Source: Salinisphaera sp. Q1T1-3
Lineage (GTDB): Bacteria > Pseudomonadota > Gammaproteobacteria > Nevskiales > Salinisphaeraceae
Assembly: GCF_003602005.1 (NCBI RefSeq)
Contig: NZ_QZWD01000014.1
Span: 33,518 to 97,517 of the forward strand
Reading direction: 5' to 3'
DNA length: 64,000 nucleotides
A program made the translations under genes and the position numbers. Position 1 is the stretch's first letter; every line of letters begins with the position of its first letter. Shown here piece by piece: positions 35,862-44,414 of the stretch. The notes under the pieces were generated by a model, which worked only from the letters and a program-made list of their open reading frames with translations, had not been told where the DNA came from and did not search any database.

Positions 35862-36529
35862 GCCATAACGAGTACGCGGTCGAGCCGATCCGGGGCCTGC
35901 CCGAACGGCCGCCGGACGGCGAACATATTCTCTGGCAGGGCGCGCCGAGCTGGCGAGCCCTGGCCTTGCGTGCGTTTCACGCACGCAAGGTGGCCATCTA
36001 TTTCGGTCTGCTGTGGCTGATCTTCGCGGCCTATGAGATGGCGACCGGCCAGTACTGGGCGATCGGCGTCACCGCCATGCGGCTCGCTATTCCGGCGGTG
36101 CTGGGCGTCGCCCTGCTGTGTGGCCTGGCCGGGTTGTATGCCCGGGTAACGGTCTACACGATCACCAGCCGGCGAGTCGTGATTCGTTCCGGCATCGCGC
36201 TGCCGATGAGCATCAACGTGCCGTTCGCCCAGATCGAATCCGCCGCGGCCCGTCATCATCGCGACGGGACCAGCGATGTCCCGGTGCGGGTGGCCCGCGG
36301 CCAGAATTCGAGCTACGTCATTCTCTGGCCCAACGTCCGGCCGGGCCGGTTTCGTCGACCGGAGCCGATGATGCGTGCGCTGAGCGATGGCCGACTTGCC
36401 GCGGACATCCTGTCCGATGCACTCGCGGACTTCGTCGAACCCGAGGACAGTGGCCTGCCGCGTGTCGCCGCCGGCGAGCCGAGCGCCGACGCCGCACAGG
36501 ACGCGACGCAACGTCGTGCCATCGCCTGA
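35858..36529 (+). CDS. puhB: Photosynthetic complex assembly protein PuhB
   Basis: 223 residues from a GTG overlapping the puhA stop (GTGA). N-terminal EPIRGLPERPPDGEHILWQG is the PuhB signature; at least two clear membrane segments and a PH-like domain (TSRRVVIRSGIALPM) follow. Needed for reaction centre assembly in Rhodobacter. Confidence 0.93.
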   Translation: MSHNEYAVEPIRGLPERPPDGEHILWQGAPSWRALALRAFHARKVAIYFGLLWLIFAAYEMATGQYWAIGVTAMRLAIPAVLGVALLCGLAGLYARVTVYTITSRRVVIRSGIALPMSINVPFAQIESAAARHHRDGTSDVPVRVARGQNSSYVILWPNVRPGRFRRPEPMMRALSDGRLAADILSDALADFVEPEDSGLPRVAAGEPSADAAQDATQRRAIA

Positions 36530-36530
36530 C

Positions 36531-37049
36531 ATGGCCGATCGAGAATATCGCGACAATTTCCCGAAGGGCGCCCTGATCGGCGGCGCCATTCTCCTGATCG
36601 TCACGCTCGTCTTCGTGGCGACAGTCCGTCTGGCCGATGTGGCACCGGCCGCCCAGGTGCCGGCCACGACCGACGCGGTCAAGAGCCGTTATCTGAAGTT
36701 CGCCGATGCCGACAACGGCGATGTCATCGTGACCGCCGTCGACGGGGCCGGCGGGCCACAACACATCGCCACGCTGACACCCGGTACCAACGGCTTCCTG
36801 CGAGCCGTGATGCGCGGGCTTGTCCAGGCACGCAAGATCGACGACATCGGCCCGAGCGTCCCCTTCAAGCTGAGTCGGCTCGCCGACGGCCGATTGGTTC
36901 TGGCCGACCCGGCCACCCATCGCCGGATCTATCTGCGTGCCTTCGGGCCGACCAATGCCGCGGCATTCGGTCGACTGCTCGACGACCAGCCGATGGGCGA
37001 TGCGGACCCACAGGTCGCGCGCGCGCAATCCACGAGTCATTCGCCATGA
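36531..37049 (+). CDS. puhC: Photosynthetic complex assembly protein PuhC
   Basis: 172 residues, one N-terminal membrane helix (LIGGAILLIVTLVFVATVRL) and a periplasmic domain with HIATLTPGTNGFLRAVMRGL and RRIYLRAFGPTNAAAFGRLL. These are hallmarks of PuhC, which affects LH1-RC organisation. Starts one base after the puhB stop and overlaps the next gene. Confidence 0.9.
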   Translation: MADREYRDNFPKGALIGGAILLIVTLVFVATVRLADVAPAAQVPATTDAVKSRYLKFADADNGDVIVTAVDGAGGPQHIATLTPGTNGFLRAVMRGLVQARKIDDIGPSVPFKLSRLADGRLVLADPATHRRIYLRAFGPTNAAAFGRLLDDQPMGDADPQVARAQSTSHSP

Positions 37050-37360
37050 TGCAGTTAAGCTGGTTCGATCGCCTGCTCGGGCGCACGCTCTTCGAGGTGC
37101 CCTGCGTGGTAACGGTCGAAAACACCTTCGATTTTCTTCACAGTAACGTCGAGCTGCAGGGTGTGGCGCCGGAATGCGGCGATGCGGTCCAGGTCATCGA
37201 CGCGCCGACCGATGTGCCCTACGGCAAGACCCTTACCTGCGAGCGGCGTGCTCAGGTCATGCGAGGCGGCCCGTGGGATGCATTCTGGGGCCGCTTTTCC
37301 GCGATGGGCGAATTCCTCGAACTGTTTGATCTGAGTTTCACCGAGCGGAGACAACTATGA
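37046..37360 (+). CDS. Small conserved photosynthesis-cluster protein, unknown function
   Basis: 104 residues, no membrane segment or signal. Begins [18 protein letters not shown]; contains a beta-rich central part ([17 protein letters not shown]) and two cysteines at about 20 and 44. It is joined by ATGA overlaps to puhC and acsF, so its expression is tied to both. The position suggests a role in complex assembly or with the aerobic cyclase. It does not look like Ycf54 or BciE by eye, and no function can be named. Confidence 0.75.
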   Translation: MMQLSWFDRLLGRTLFEVPCVVTVENTFDFLHSNVELQGVAPECGDAVQVIDAPTDVPYGKTLTCERRAQVMRGGPWDAFWGRFSAMGEFLELFDLSFTERRQL

Positions 37361-38427
37361 GCACTGCCGATACGACAGAGGCCTCGACTCGCACGGCGAC
37401 CACCGATAAGGCGCGCGAAGACACCGTTCTGTCCCCGCACTTCTACACCACCGATTTCGCGGCCCTGGATGCCATGGACATCGAGGGCGTACGCGAGGAA
37501 TGGGACGACCTCATTGCCGAGCTGCGGGCTGACGAGAACAAGGGCCATTTCGTGCGTGAGAATGACTTCACGGGCGCCATCGAGGCCATGGACCCTGCGC
37601 TGCGCAAGGAATTCATCGATTTCGTGGTCAGCTCGGTCACGGCCGAATTCTCCGGGTGCGTGCTCTATGCCGAAATCAAGAAACGGGTGAACAATCCCGA
37701 TATCCGCGAACTGTTCTCCTACATGACGCGCGACGAGGCTCGACACGCCGGTTTCCTCAACGACACGCTCAAGGATTTCGACATGGGCGTGGATCTCGGT
37801 TTCCTGACCAAGACCAAGAAATACAAATATTTCAAGCCGAAGTTCGTCTTCTACGCGACCTATCTTTCCGAAAAGATCGGCTACGCGCGTTACATCAGCA
37901 TCTATCGCAAACTCGAGTCTCATCCGGAGTTGCGTTTCCACCCGCTGTTCTCGTGGTTCGAGCGGTGGTGTCAGGACGAATTTCGTCACGGCGAGGCCTT
38001 TGCCTTATTGATGCACGCCAACCCGGAATTGCTTGCCGGGCGAAACAAGCTCTGGATCCGCTTCTTCCAGCTCGCCGTGTTCGCGACCATGTACGTCCGC
38101 GATCACAGCCGACCGGCCTTTCATGCCGCGCTCGACGTCGACCCGACCGAATACGATATGCGGGTCTTCTCGATCACCAGCGAGATCGCCGAGCAGGTCT
38201 TTCCCGTCACGCTGAATTTCGACAGTCCGAAATTCCGTGCCGGCCTCGATCGGCTCACGCGCATCGCGCATCGCATGGAGGCTGCCAAGAAGCGCGGCGG
38301 CCTGCTCGCGCCATTCAAGCGGGCCGGGCTGGCTGTGGCAGCGGCCGCGATCTTCACGCGGCTCTATCTGCTGCCGGTAAAACACCACCAACAACCGGAA
38401 CGCGTCCGGTTGGCACCGACCTGGTAG
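37357..38427 (+). CDS. acsF: Aerobic Mg-protoporphyrin IX monomethyl ester cyclase
   Basis: 356 residues. Di-iron carboxylate motifs are visible as [23 protein letters not shown] and [12 protein letters not shown] (ExxH). It forms ring E of bacteriochlorophyll using O2. The only cyclase in the window; the anaerobic BchE is absent here. Overlaps the 104-residue gene upstream. Confidence 0.97.
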   Translation: MSTADTTEASTRTATTDKAREDTVLSPHFYTTDFAALDAMDIEGVREEWDDLIAELRADENKGHFVRENDFTGAIEAMDPALRKEFIDFVVSSVTAEFSGCVLYAEIKKRVNNPDIRELFSYMTRDEARHAGFLNDTLKDFDMGVDLGFLTKTKKYKYFKPKFVFYATYLSEKIGYARYISIYRKLESHPELRFHPLFSWFERWCQDEFRHGEAFALLMHANPELLAGRNKLWIRFFQLAVFATMYVRDHSRPAFHAALDVDPTEYDMRVFSITSEIAEQVFPVTLNFDSPKFRAGLDRLTRIAHRMEAAKKRGGLLAPFKRAGLAVAAAAIFTRLYLLPVKHHQQPERVRLAPTW

Positions 38428-38437
38428 CACCTGTCCG

Positions 38438-39310
38438 ATGACCGAGTTCGCGCTGCCACTGGTCTATGCCGTCTTCGTGTGGTGGTTCGCAACCGGCTGT
38501 CTTTTCCTGCTCAATGCCTTGCCGAAACGCGGGCGTCGTTGGAGTCTCGCCGTCGCGACGCTAGTCGCGGTCGCCGCTTTCGTCGGGTTGTTACAGAGCG
38601 GCGGCGACCGCGGTGCCTTCGCGGCCTATCTGTCGTTCACGTGCGGGCTCACGCTCTGGGGGTGGCAGACCATGACCTATTACATGGGCTTCATCACCGG
38701 GCCGCGCGAGCGCGCGTGTCCGCGCGACGCCCACGGGTGGGCGCGCTTTGGCTACGGGATCGCGGCCAGTCTCTGGCACGAGCTGGCAGCGTTGCTGATG
38801 GGCGCCGTGCTACTGGTGTCATGCTGGCACATGCCGAACCGGATCGGTCTGTGGACCTATCTCGTGCTCTGGGCGATGCACGTCAGCGCCAAGCTCAACC
38901 TCTTTCTCGGCGTGCGCAATACCAACGACGATTTTCTGCCGTCACATCTGGCCTACCTGAAGAGTTTTTTCAGAAAGCGCCGCATGAATCCGCTTTTTCC
39001 ACTGTCCGTGACCTGCGGCAGCCTGGTCACCGCAGCCTGCCTCGATACGGCGCTGGCCGTCGAGGCCGACGGTTTCACCACCGCCGGTTTTCTGCTCGTC
39101 GGCACCCTGTCCGGGCTTGCCGTGCTCGAACATGCCTGTCTCTTTCTGCCGATCCCGGCGGCCCTGCTATGGCGTTGGAGCCATCACGGCCCCCGCCCCG
39201 GCGATGGCCCGGCCGAGAACACCGGCGTCTCGACAAGCAATGGTTCGCATACCCGCCGGACGCCCCACAAGGCCGTCGCCGCCGCGCCGCATTCGCGCGG
39301 CCGTTGCTAG
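38438..39310 (+). CDS. puhE: Photosynthetic complex assembly protein PuhE
   Basis: 290 residues with about seven membrane helices. LWGWQTMTYYMGFITGPRE and AMHVSAKLNLFLGVRN are typical of the PuhE family (putative photosynthetic complex assembly protein 2). It follows acsF by 10 nt. The C-terminal 40 residues are hydrophilic and poorly conserved. Confidence 0.9.
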   Translation: MTEFALPLVYAVFVWWFATGCLFLLNALPKRGRRWSLAVATLVAVAAFVGLLQSGGDRGAFAAYLSFTCGLTLWGWQTMTYYMGFITGPRERACPRDAHGWARFGYGIAASLWHELAALLMGAVLLVSCWHMPNRIGLWTYLVLWAMHVSAKLNLFLGVRNTNDDFLPSHLAYLKSFFRKRRMNPLFPLSVTCGSLVTAACLDTALAVEADGFTTAGFLLVGTLSGLAVLEHACLFLPIPAALLWRWSHHGPRPGDGPAENTGVSTSNGSHTRRTPHKAVAAAPHSRGRC

Positions 39311-39355
39311 AAAGTCGGACCAGCCCCTGTTCATTTCATTGCGGTAGTTTTCACG

Positions 39356-40273
39356 ATGAACGAGCCTTTCGATCTCGCCCCGGCCCTGGATGGGACCCGT
39401 CACGTCATCGACGGTGAAAACGGGCGCATCAGCTATTACGCCAGCGCCCCGGCGGAGACGGCACGCCACGAGCGCCCGATGCTATTCGTGCACAGCGTGA
39501 ACGCGGCGGCCTCCGCCTACGAGGTCAAGCCGCTGTACGACCACTACGCTCGCGAGCGCCCGGTCTTCGCGCTGGATCTGCCCGGCTACGGCTTTTCGAC
39601 ACGCCGGGCGATTCGCTATGAACCGCGTGTGATGACCGACGCCGTGCATGCCGTCGTCGATGCCATCGTGGCGGCCGGTCATGATCTGCCGATCGATGCA
39701 GTGGCGCTGTCGTTGTCCTGTGAATTCCTGGGCCGGGCCGCGGACGAACGGGCCCGGGCCTTTGCCACACTCGGCTTCATCAGTCCGACCGGTTTCGCCG
39801 AAGGCGCCGAACGACGCGGCGCCCCGGAAACCACGCGCGGCATACCCTGGCTGTATCGCGGCGTCACGGCGTCGCAGGGCCTCGGCAGAGGTCTGTTTGC
39901 GGGACTGACGTCGCGCCCGAGCATCCGATATTTTCTCCAGAAGACCTGGGGCAGCCCGGATATCGACGAAGGTATGTTCGAGTACGCCCATGCGAGCGCC
40001 CACCAGCCGGGCGCGCGTCACGCCCCGTTTTCCTTCCTTTCCGGCTATCTGTTCAGCAATGACATCAGCGATGTCTATGATCGCCTGTCATTGCCGATCT
40101 GGATGGCCCACGGCAGCCGCGGCGATTTCATCGATTACCGCCGCAAGGTCGATTATGGCGACAAGCCGAACTGGGCGATCCGCGGTTATGAGACCGGCGC
40201 ACTGCCACATTTCGAGATCCTGGACACGCTGACCGCCGATTACGACGCCTTCCGCGCCGACGCGGCGCTTTAA
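39356..40273 (+). CDS. Alpha/beta hydrolase within the photosynthesis cluster
   Basis: 305 residues. Alpha/beta hydrolase layout: oxyanion region MLFVHSVNAAASAYEVKPL, LDLPGYGFSTR, nucleophile elbow ALSLSCEF (Ser-Leu-Ser-Cys-Glu instead of G-x-S-x-G) and a possible catalytic His near GALPHFEI. No signal peptide. Distinct from bchO at 58166. Last gene of the plus-strand block, 45 nt after puhE and convergent with pufC. Substrate unknown; an ester or pigment-related role is only a contextual guess. Confidence 0.8.
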   Translation: MNEPFDLAPALDGTRHVIDGENGRISYYASAPAETARHERPMLFVHSVNAAASAYEVKPLYDHYARERPVFALDLPGYGFSTRRAIRYEPRVMTDAVHAVVDAIVAAGHDLPIDAVALSLSCEFLGRAADERARAFATLGFISPTGFAEGAERRGAPETTRGIPWLYRGVTASQGLGRGLFAGLTSRPSIRYFLQKTWGSPDIDEGMFEYAHASAHQPGARHAPFSFLSGYLFSNDISDVYDRLSLPIWMAHGSRGDFIDYRRKVDYGDKPNWAIRGYETGALPHFEILDTLTADYDAFRADAAL

Positions 40274-40284
40274 AAAGCATTGAT

Positions 40285-40352
40285 CTCACACGCCGCCGAG
40301 CCGGCCGGCGGCGTGTGAGTCTGCCGGCGCACACCGATCGGTCTGCGCCGGC
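40285..40352. terminator. Tandem hairpins between convergent hydrolase and pufC
   Basis: Stem 1: CTCACACGCCGCCG (40285-40298) with CGGCGGCGTGTGAG (40306-40319), a perfect 14-bp stem. Stem 2: GCCGGCGCA (40323-40331) with TGCGCCGGC (40344-40352), whose loop contains ACCGATCGGT. No long T-run, but the position between two convergent operon ends argues for a bidirectional terminator or mRNA 3' end stabiliser. The second hairpin ends only 5 nt from the pufC stop. Confidence 0.75.
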
Positions 40353-40357
40353 GATCT

Positions 40358-41596
40358 TCAGCCGCCCTGCGCGCCGTTCGCCGGCGACGATCCCTCGGTC
40401 GACGCCGACCTCGGCATCGTCGGCATTGGCCGGTTTCCCGGTGTCGCCGGGTGCTCTGTCTTATCCGACCCCGGCCGTGGGGCGCTCGCCGGTATCGGCT
40501 TGCCGTTCCCGCCGCTGTTGTCGGGCACGGCGAGCGCCGGGTAATCAGCGATCACTTTCTGGCCGTAAAGCGGCTTGTAGACACCCTGGTGACAAGTCTC
40601 GCAATTGATGCCGAAGGGCTTGCCGTCCGGCCCCTTCTGGCTCGGCGGGAACGTATCGGCCAGCGAGTCCATATACGTTTCGTTGAGCTCACGCAGCATG
40701 TGGATGCCATACCATGCCCGGATCTTGTGCGGGCGGCCCTGGCCCTCCCAGGACGAAAAGGCACGGGAGTTGTGGCAAAACGAACAATTCACGCCGAGCG
40801 CGTTGGACATGTGAATCATGAGACCGAACACGCCCTCGGTATCCTGGATATCCGACTTGGCGCCATTGGGCATCGCATAATTGCTCTGTACGTTGATGGA
40901 TTTATCCATCTGCAGATACGCGTGATACAGGTCCGACGGTAGTGACGCGTAACCGTTCTCCTTCGAGGGCGGCAATTTACCGCTGCCTTCCTGCGTCACG
41001 CCCGCCACCTTGTTCGCCCACACGTTTTCGGGGACGTTGTTGCCACGATGACAGGTGTAACAGGTGACCCCGACGCCATCGACGTGTGCCGCCCATTTGG
41101 TGTTGATCTCGCGCGTCATCTGCAGCATGCGACGCGCCACGCGCTTGGTGTAGAGCTTGTCCGAGGCATAGTTGCCGTTGGCGTGACAGTAGCTGCATCC
41201 CTGATCCGGTGCGACGGCATTGGCCATGCCCTGCATCTGACGCAGGAATTGACCGACGCTGAGGTTACGTAGCACCTGGACATTCTCAAAGACCGCCCCG
41301 GCCCGCGGCCCCCCACTGCTCGCCTTGGGCGGTGCGTTCTGGAAATCGGTCGCGGCCATCTGGTCGGAGACCTTGCGCGGGTTGTAAACCAACGACTGCC
41401 CGCCACCGCGATAGCCGGTCTGAACGCTCTTCATGGGCGGCCGATCCCAGCCGGCAGTGAACAGCATGAAGAAAACCAGCAGAATGATGACGAATCCGCC
41501 GAGTCCGACGGCGATACGCGCCGCGCCAAGGCCGGCGAGAAATCCGGCTGTGCGCTGGCCGACGACACGCAGAATACGCAGGGTTTCCCGAATCAT
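40358..41596 (-). CDS. pufC: Reaction centre tetraheme cytochrome c subunit
   Basis: 412 residues from ATG at 41596, overlapping the pufM stop. Four haem motifs: CSYCH, CYTCH, CSFCH, CETCH, with conserved methionines before each. N-terminal membrane helix ([20 protein letters not shown]) lacks a lipobox cysteine, so the subunit should stay anchored by this helix. The C-terminus is a Pro/Ser/Gly-rich tail of about 60 residues. It re-reduces the special pair from periplasmic donors. Confidence 0.96.
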   Translation of the reverse strand: MIRETLRILRVVGQRTAGFLAGLGAARIAVGLGGFVIILLVFFMLFTAGWDRPPMKSVQTGYRGGGQSLVYNPRKVSDQMAATDFQNAPPKASSGGPRAGAVFENVQVLRNLSVGQFLRQMQGMANAVAPDQGCSYCHANGNYASDKLYTKRVARRMLQMTREINTKWAAHVDGVGVTCYTCHRGNNVPENVWANKVAGVTQEGSGKLPPSKENGYASLPSDLYHAYLQMDKSINVQSNYAMPNGAKSDIQDTEGVFGLMIHMSNALGVNCSFCHNSRAFSSWEGQGRPHKIRAWYGIHMLRELNETYMDSLADTFPPSQKGPDGKPFGINCETCHQGVYKPLYGQKVIADYPALAVPDNSGGNGKPIPASAPRPGSDKTEHPATPGNRPMPTMPRSASTEGSSPANGAQGG

Positions 41597-42573
41597 GAGC
41601 CACCGCCTTGTGTCATCGGCACCTGCGGCACGCTGTCGGCGCCGGGCGGCGGCGTGACCAGGCCGTGGTGCATGCCCCAGAGGTACCAGTTGTCGACCAC
41701 CGTGCCCGACAACAGGATCCCGATACCGCCAACCAGCGGACAGAGCAGTGCGAACCACCAGGCCCAGCGGTGAATGGATTCCATGGTCGCGTTGAAGCCC
41801 ATGGTCCACCGCCAGAACAGGGCAGCCCGCTCGGCCGCCGTTCCACGATCGACGGCCTGCTCGATCTCGCGCTCGCCGCCGTAGCGCGCCACCGCGAGAA
41901 TGGTGGCCCCATGCATTGCGAAGAGCAGGACCGAGCCGTACAGGAACACGATCGACAACATGTGAAACGGGTTATAGAACAGATTCCCGTAGCGCAGCGA
42001 AAAGGCAGCCGTCCAATCCAGATGCGGGAAGATGCCGAATGGGACCGCTTCGCCCCAGGCGCCCATCATCACCGGCCGGATGAAACCCAGCACCAGATAA
42101 AGCCAGATCGCGGCCGCGAAAGCCCAGGCCACATGCGTGCCCATACCCAGGGCACGCGCTCTTCGATAGACCCGGACCCACCACATCAAGATGGATACCG
42201 TGAGGAAGAAACCGGCGATGAGCCACCAGCCGCCCTGGGCAAGCGGCGGTAACGACAGCCCGTAGGACTCCGGCGGCGGATCGAGCGACAGCCACGGCAG
42301 CAGCCGGATGAACTGCACCGGATCCCAGCCGACCGAGGCCCACATGTTGAGCCCGATGATCTCGAAGGCGATGAAGCCGAACAACAGCGAGGCACAGCCC
42401 CACCAGCCCAGATACAACGGACCGATCTGGGCGTCACCAATGCGCCCGGCCCATCGCGAGTGAATCGTCCACGATGACATCCGGGACGCATTGCCGTCAC
42501 GACCGAGATCGACCCCGGGATCGGTCGGGGCATCGACGACGACGCGCGTGAATATGTTCTGGTATTCGGCCAT
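41593..42573 (-). CDS. pufM: Reaction centre M subunit
   Basis: 326 residues, five helices. Special-pair ligand H204, accessory-bacteriochlorophyll ligand H184 (FPHLDW), and iron ligands H221 (FAMHG), E236 and H268 (SIHRWAWW) align with M-H202, H182, H219, E234 and H266 of Rhodobacter at +2 offset. Longer than the Rhodobacter M subunit at the C-terminus, as in cytochrome-containing reaction centres. Confidence 0.97.
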   Translation of the reverse strand: MAEYQNIFTRVVVDAPTDPGVDLGRDGNASRMSSWTIHSRWAGRIGDAQIGPLYLGWWGCASLLFGFIAFEIIGLNMWASVGWDPVQFIRLLPWLSLDPPPESYGLSLPPLAQGGWWLIAGFFLTVSILMWWVRVYRRARALGMGTHVAWAFAAAIWLYLVLGFIRPVMMGAWGEAVPFGIFPHLDWTAAFSLRYGNLFYNPFHMLSIVFLYGSVLLFAMHGATILAVARYGGEREIEQAVDRGTAAERAALFWRWTMGFNATMESIHRWAWWFALLCPLVGGIGILLSGTVVDNWYLWGMHHGLVTPPPGADSVPQVPMTQGGGS

Positions 42574-42582
42574 CGTCTCCCC

Positions 42583-43407
42583 CTAGTTCCAGATCGGCAG
42601 CTGCAGCCACCAGTTCCACCAGCTCGGCCATCCCTGTGCCCAGAACGGGCCACTGATGATGATGCAAACGGCGCTGAAGAAACCGGCCGACAGCGCCAGA
42701 GCGAGGCCCAGGCGATGAATACCGAGCTCCCCGACCGAATACCCCATCAGGTCACGAAAGAACGAGTTCTCATGCTCGGCCAGACGCACCGTCTCGCCTT
42801 TTTGCGGGTTGATCGCCGAAAGCACCGCGCCACCGTGCATCGCCAGCATGAACGTGGTGGTGAAAAAGAACGTCACCGCCAGCATGTGGGCCGGGTTGTA
42901 GTGAAAATGCAGATACTGGTAGCCGGTGTTCGACACCCAGTCGAGATGGCTCATGATGCCGTAGGGAAAACCGTATCCCCAGGCGCCCATGAGCATGGGC
43001 CGTATGACCACCAGACTCACATACGCGAAGATCGCGACCGAGAACGCGAACGGCACGTGGTAGCCGATCCCCAGCTTGCGACAGATCTCGACTTCACGCA
43101 GCGCCCACGACACGAAGGCACCGATGGCACATACGGTGATGATCTGCCACAGCCCGCCGTCGCGCAGCGGGGCGAAAGCCAGCCCGTACTTGAGATCGGG
43201 CGGCGCGATGCTGATCTGCCAGATGTTCCATGTCGGTCCCAGCGCGGCGCCATAAACGATCAGTGCGGTTCCCAGCACCGAAAAGAAGATCGTGGTGATA
43301 CCGAAGAAGCCGCAATAGAACGGTCCGATCCAGAAATCGAACAGATCTCCCCCGACCAGGGTGCCGCCGCGTATCCGGTACTTTTTCTCGAAACTGAGCA
43401 TCGACAT
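42583..43407 (-). CDS. pufL: Reaction centre L subunit
   Basis: 274 residues. Special-pair ligand H174 (NPAHM), accessory-pigment ligand H154 (SHLDW), iron ligands H191 (AMHGG) and H231 (GIHRLGL), QB-site E213 and S224; all offset by +1 from Rhodobacter numbering. N214 replaces the L-Asp213 of Rhodobacter sphaeroides, a variant also known in Blastochloris. Nine bases separate it from pufM. Confidence 0.97.
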   Translation of the reverse strand: MSMLSFEKKYRIRGGTLVGGDLFDFWIGPFYCGFFGITTIFFSVLGTALIVYGAALGPTWNIWQISIAPPDLKYGLAFAPLRDGGLWQIITVCAIGAFVSWALREVEICRKLGIGYHVPFAFSVAIFAYVSLVVIRPMLMGAWGYGFPYGIMSHLDWVSNTGYQYLHFHYNPAHMLAVTFFFTTTFMLAMHGGAVLSAINPQKGETVRLAEHENSFFRDLMGYSVGELGIHRLGLALALSAGFFSAVCIIISGPFWAQGWPSWWNWWLQLPIWN

Positions 43408-43461
43408 GGCTCATATCCCCCGCAAACGGACCTCGATAGATGGCCCGTGACCTATTTCCCG

Positions 43462-43519
43462 CGATCGGCCCCCGGACACGACGCATCCACTCGCGCGCGC
43501 CGGTGCCCGGGGCCGATCG
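43462..43519 (-). other. Intercistronic stem-loop between pufA and pufL
   Basis: CGATCGGCCCCCGGACAC (43462-43479) pairs with GTGCCCGGGGCCGATCG (43503-43519), about 16 bp with one bulge and a 23-nt loop. It begins 6 nt after the pufA stop on the minus strand. In Rhodobacter such a hairpin protects the pufBA transcript from 3' decay and sets the LH1:RC ratio; the same role is inferred here. Confidence 0.85.
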
Positions 43520-43525
43520 AGCGCC

Positions 43526-43717
43526 TCAACTGTCTTTCGACGGCATCGGGGAGACGTTCTGCGGCACCGGCTTGGACTGCGCCTGCGGTCCGTTGAGCCA
43601 GTTGTAACGGTCGGTGCTGAGCAGGATGAAGTGAATGAGCAGCGCCAGTGCGAACAGGAACGTGAACAGTCCCAGCAGCACACGACGCGGATCGAAGATT
43701 AACCAGACTCGCCACAT
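43526..43717 (-). CDS. pufA: LH1 alpha polypeptide
   Basis: 63 residues, [18 protein letters not shown] start, one helix with bacteriochlorophyll-ligating H29 in [17 protein letters not shown]. The C-terminal 20 residues ([19 protein letters not shown] region) are polar. Located after pufB by 10 nt and followed by a strong hairpin. Confidence 0.95.
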   Translation of the reverse strand: MWRVWLIFDPRRVLLGLFTFLFALALLIHFILLSTDRYNWLNGPQAQSKPVPQNVSPMPSKDS

Positions 43718-43727
43718 GTCGATGCTC

Positions 43728-43958
43728 CTAGACGATCGAGGAATGAAGGGTTGATGCGGCGTCCTTGAGCACGCCGATCGAGGCCTGCGCATCGCTGGGC
43801 GTCAGCAGCCACGGGCGCCACTGCCAGACCAGAATGTGCGCAATCATCGCGATGACCACGAAGATGAGAAAACTCACCACGAATATCTTGTGAAACTCTT
43901 TCGCTTCCGCCTCACTCAGGCCGGAAAGCGATCGATGCACTTCCTTTTCCTTATCCAT
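43728..43958 (-). CDS. pufB: LH1 beta polypeptide
   Basis: 76 residues. H41 in [14 protein letters not shown] ligates bacteriochlorophyll; H23 in EFHKIF is also conserved. After the WRPWL end of the helix it carries about 25 extra residues ([18 protein letters not shown]...), longer than the usual 45-50-residue LH1 beta. Ribosome-binding site GGGAG precedes the ATG. Confidence 0.95.
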   Translation of the reverse strand: MDKEKEVHRSLSGLSEAEAKEFHKIFVVSFLIFVVIAMIAHILVWQWRPWLLTPSDAQASIGVLKDAASTLHSSIV

Positions 43959-44066
43959 TGACGATCTCCCAACAAGGCCCGGAGGCCGTTACCGCGTCAT
44001 CCGCCCGCGGCGAGCTGCCGAAACGACGTGTTCCGGAACCGCCGCATGCCGCGGCGAAGAAAACTG

Positions 44067-44309
44067 CTAGAACCCCATCAGCGCACACGACGCCACGAGG
44101 CCGGCATCCGAACGTGCCTGTGCCAGCATCGAGGGCCGGCGATTGCGACGACGACGACCGATGGTCAAGAGACGAATCACGGGCGTGACCAGGAGGCTCA
44201 CAGCGAGCGTGGCCGCGTAGATCAGCCGGAAATCGCGTCGATAACAGCGTTCGCGCACGGCCAGCGGTGCTGCGGCCTCCGGCCCGGTGCGATGTGTCGA
44301 TTGCTTCAT
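44067..44309 (-). CDS. PufQ-like small membrane protein
   Basis: 80 residues from ATG at 44309, preceded by AAGGGGGAA. A basic N-terminal part with RDFRLIYAATLAVSLLVTPV leads into one membrane segment, followed by a dense arginine cluster RRRRNRRP. Position between bchZ and pufB, size and topology match PufQ, which in Rhodobacter is linked to bacteriochlorophyll synthesis and complex formation. Sequence similarity is weak by eye, so the name is not asserted. Confidence 0.65.
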   Translation of the reverse strand: MKQSTHRTGPEAAAPLAVRERCYRRDFRLIYAATLAVSLLVTPVIRLLTIGRRRRNRRPSMLAQARSDAGLVASCALMGF

Positions 44310-44414
44310 CTGTCGTTCCCCCTTGCTGTCGGCGCCGGCCGTGGCCGTGCGTCGTTTCATCACGCACGACGCGCAAAAAAGCGCGCACGCTGCGATTAGA
44401 AGATGCATGCGGGC

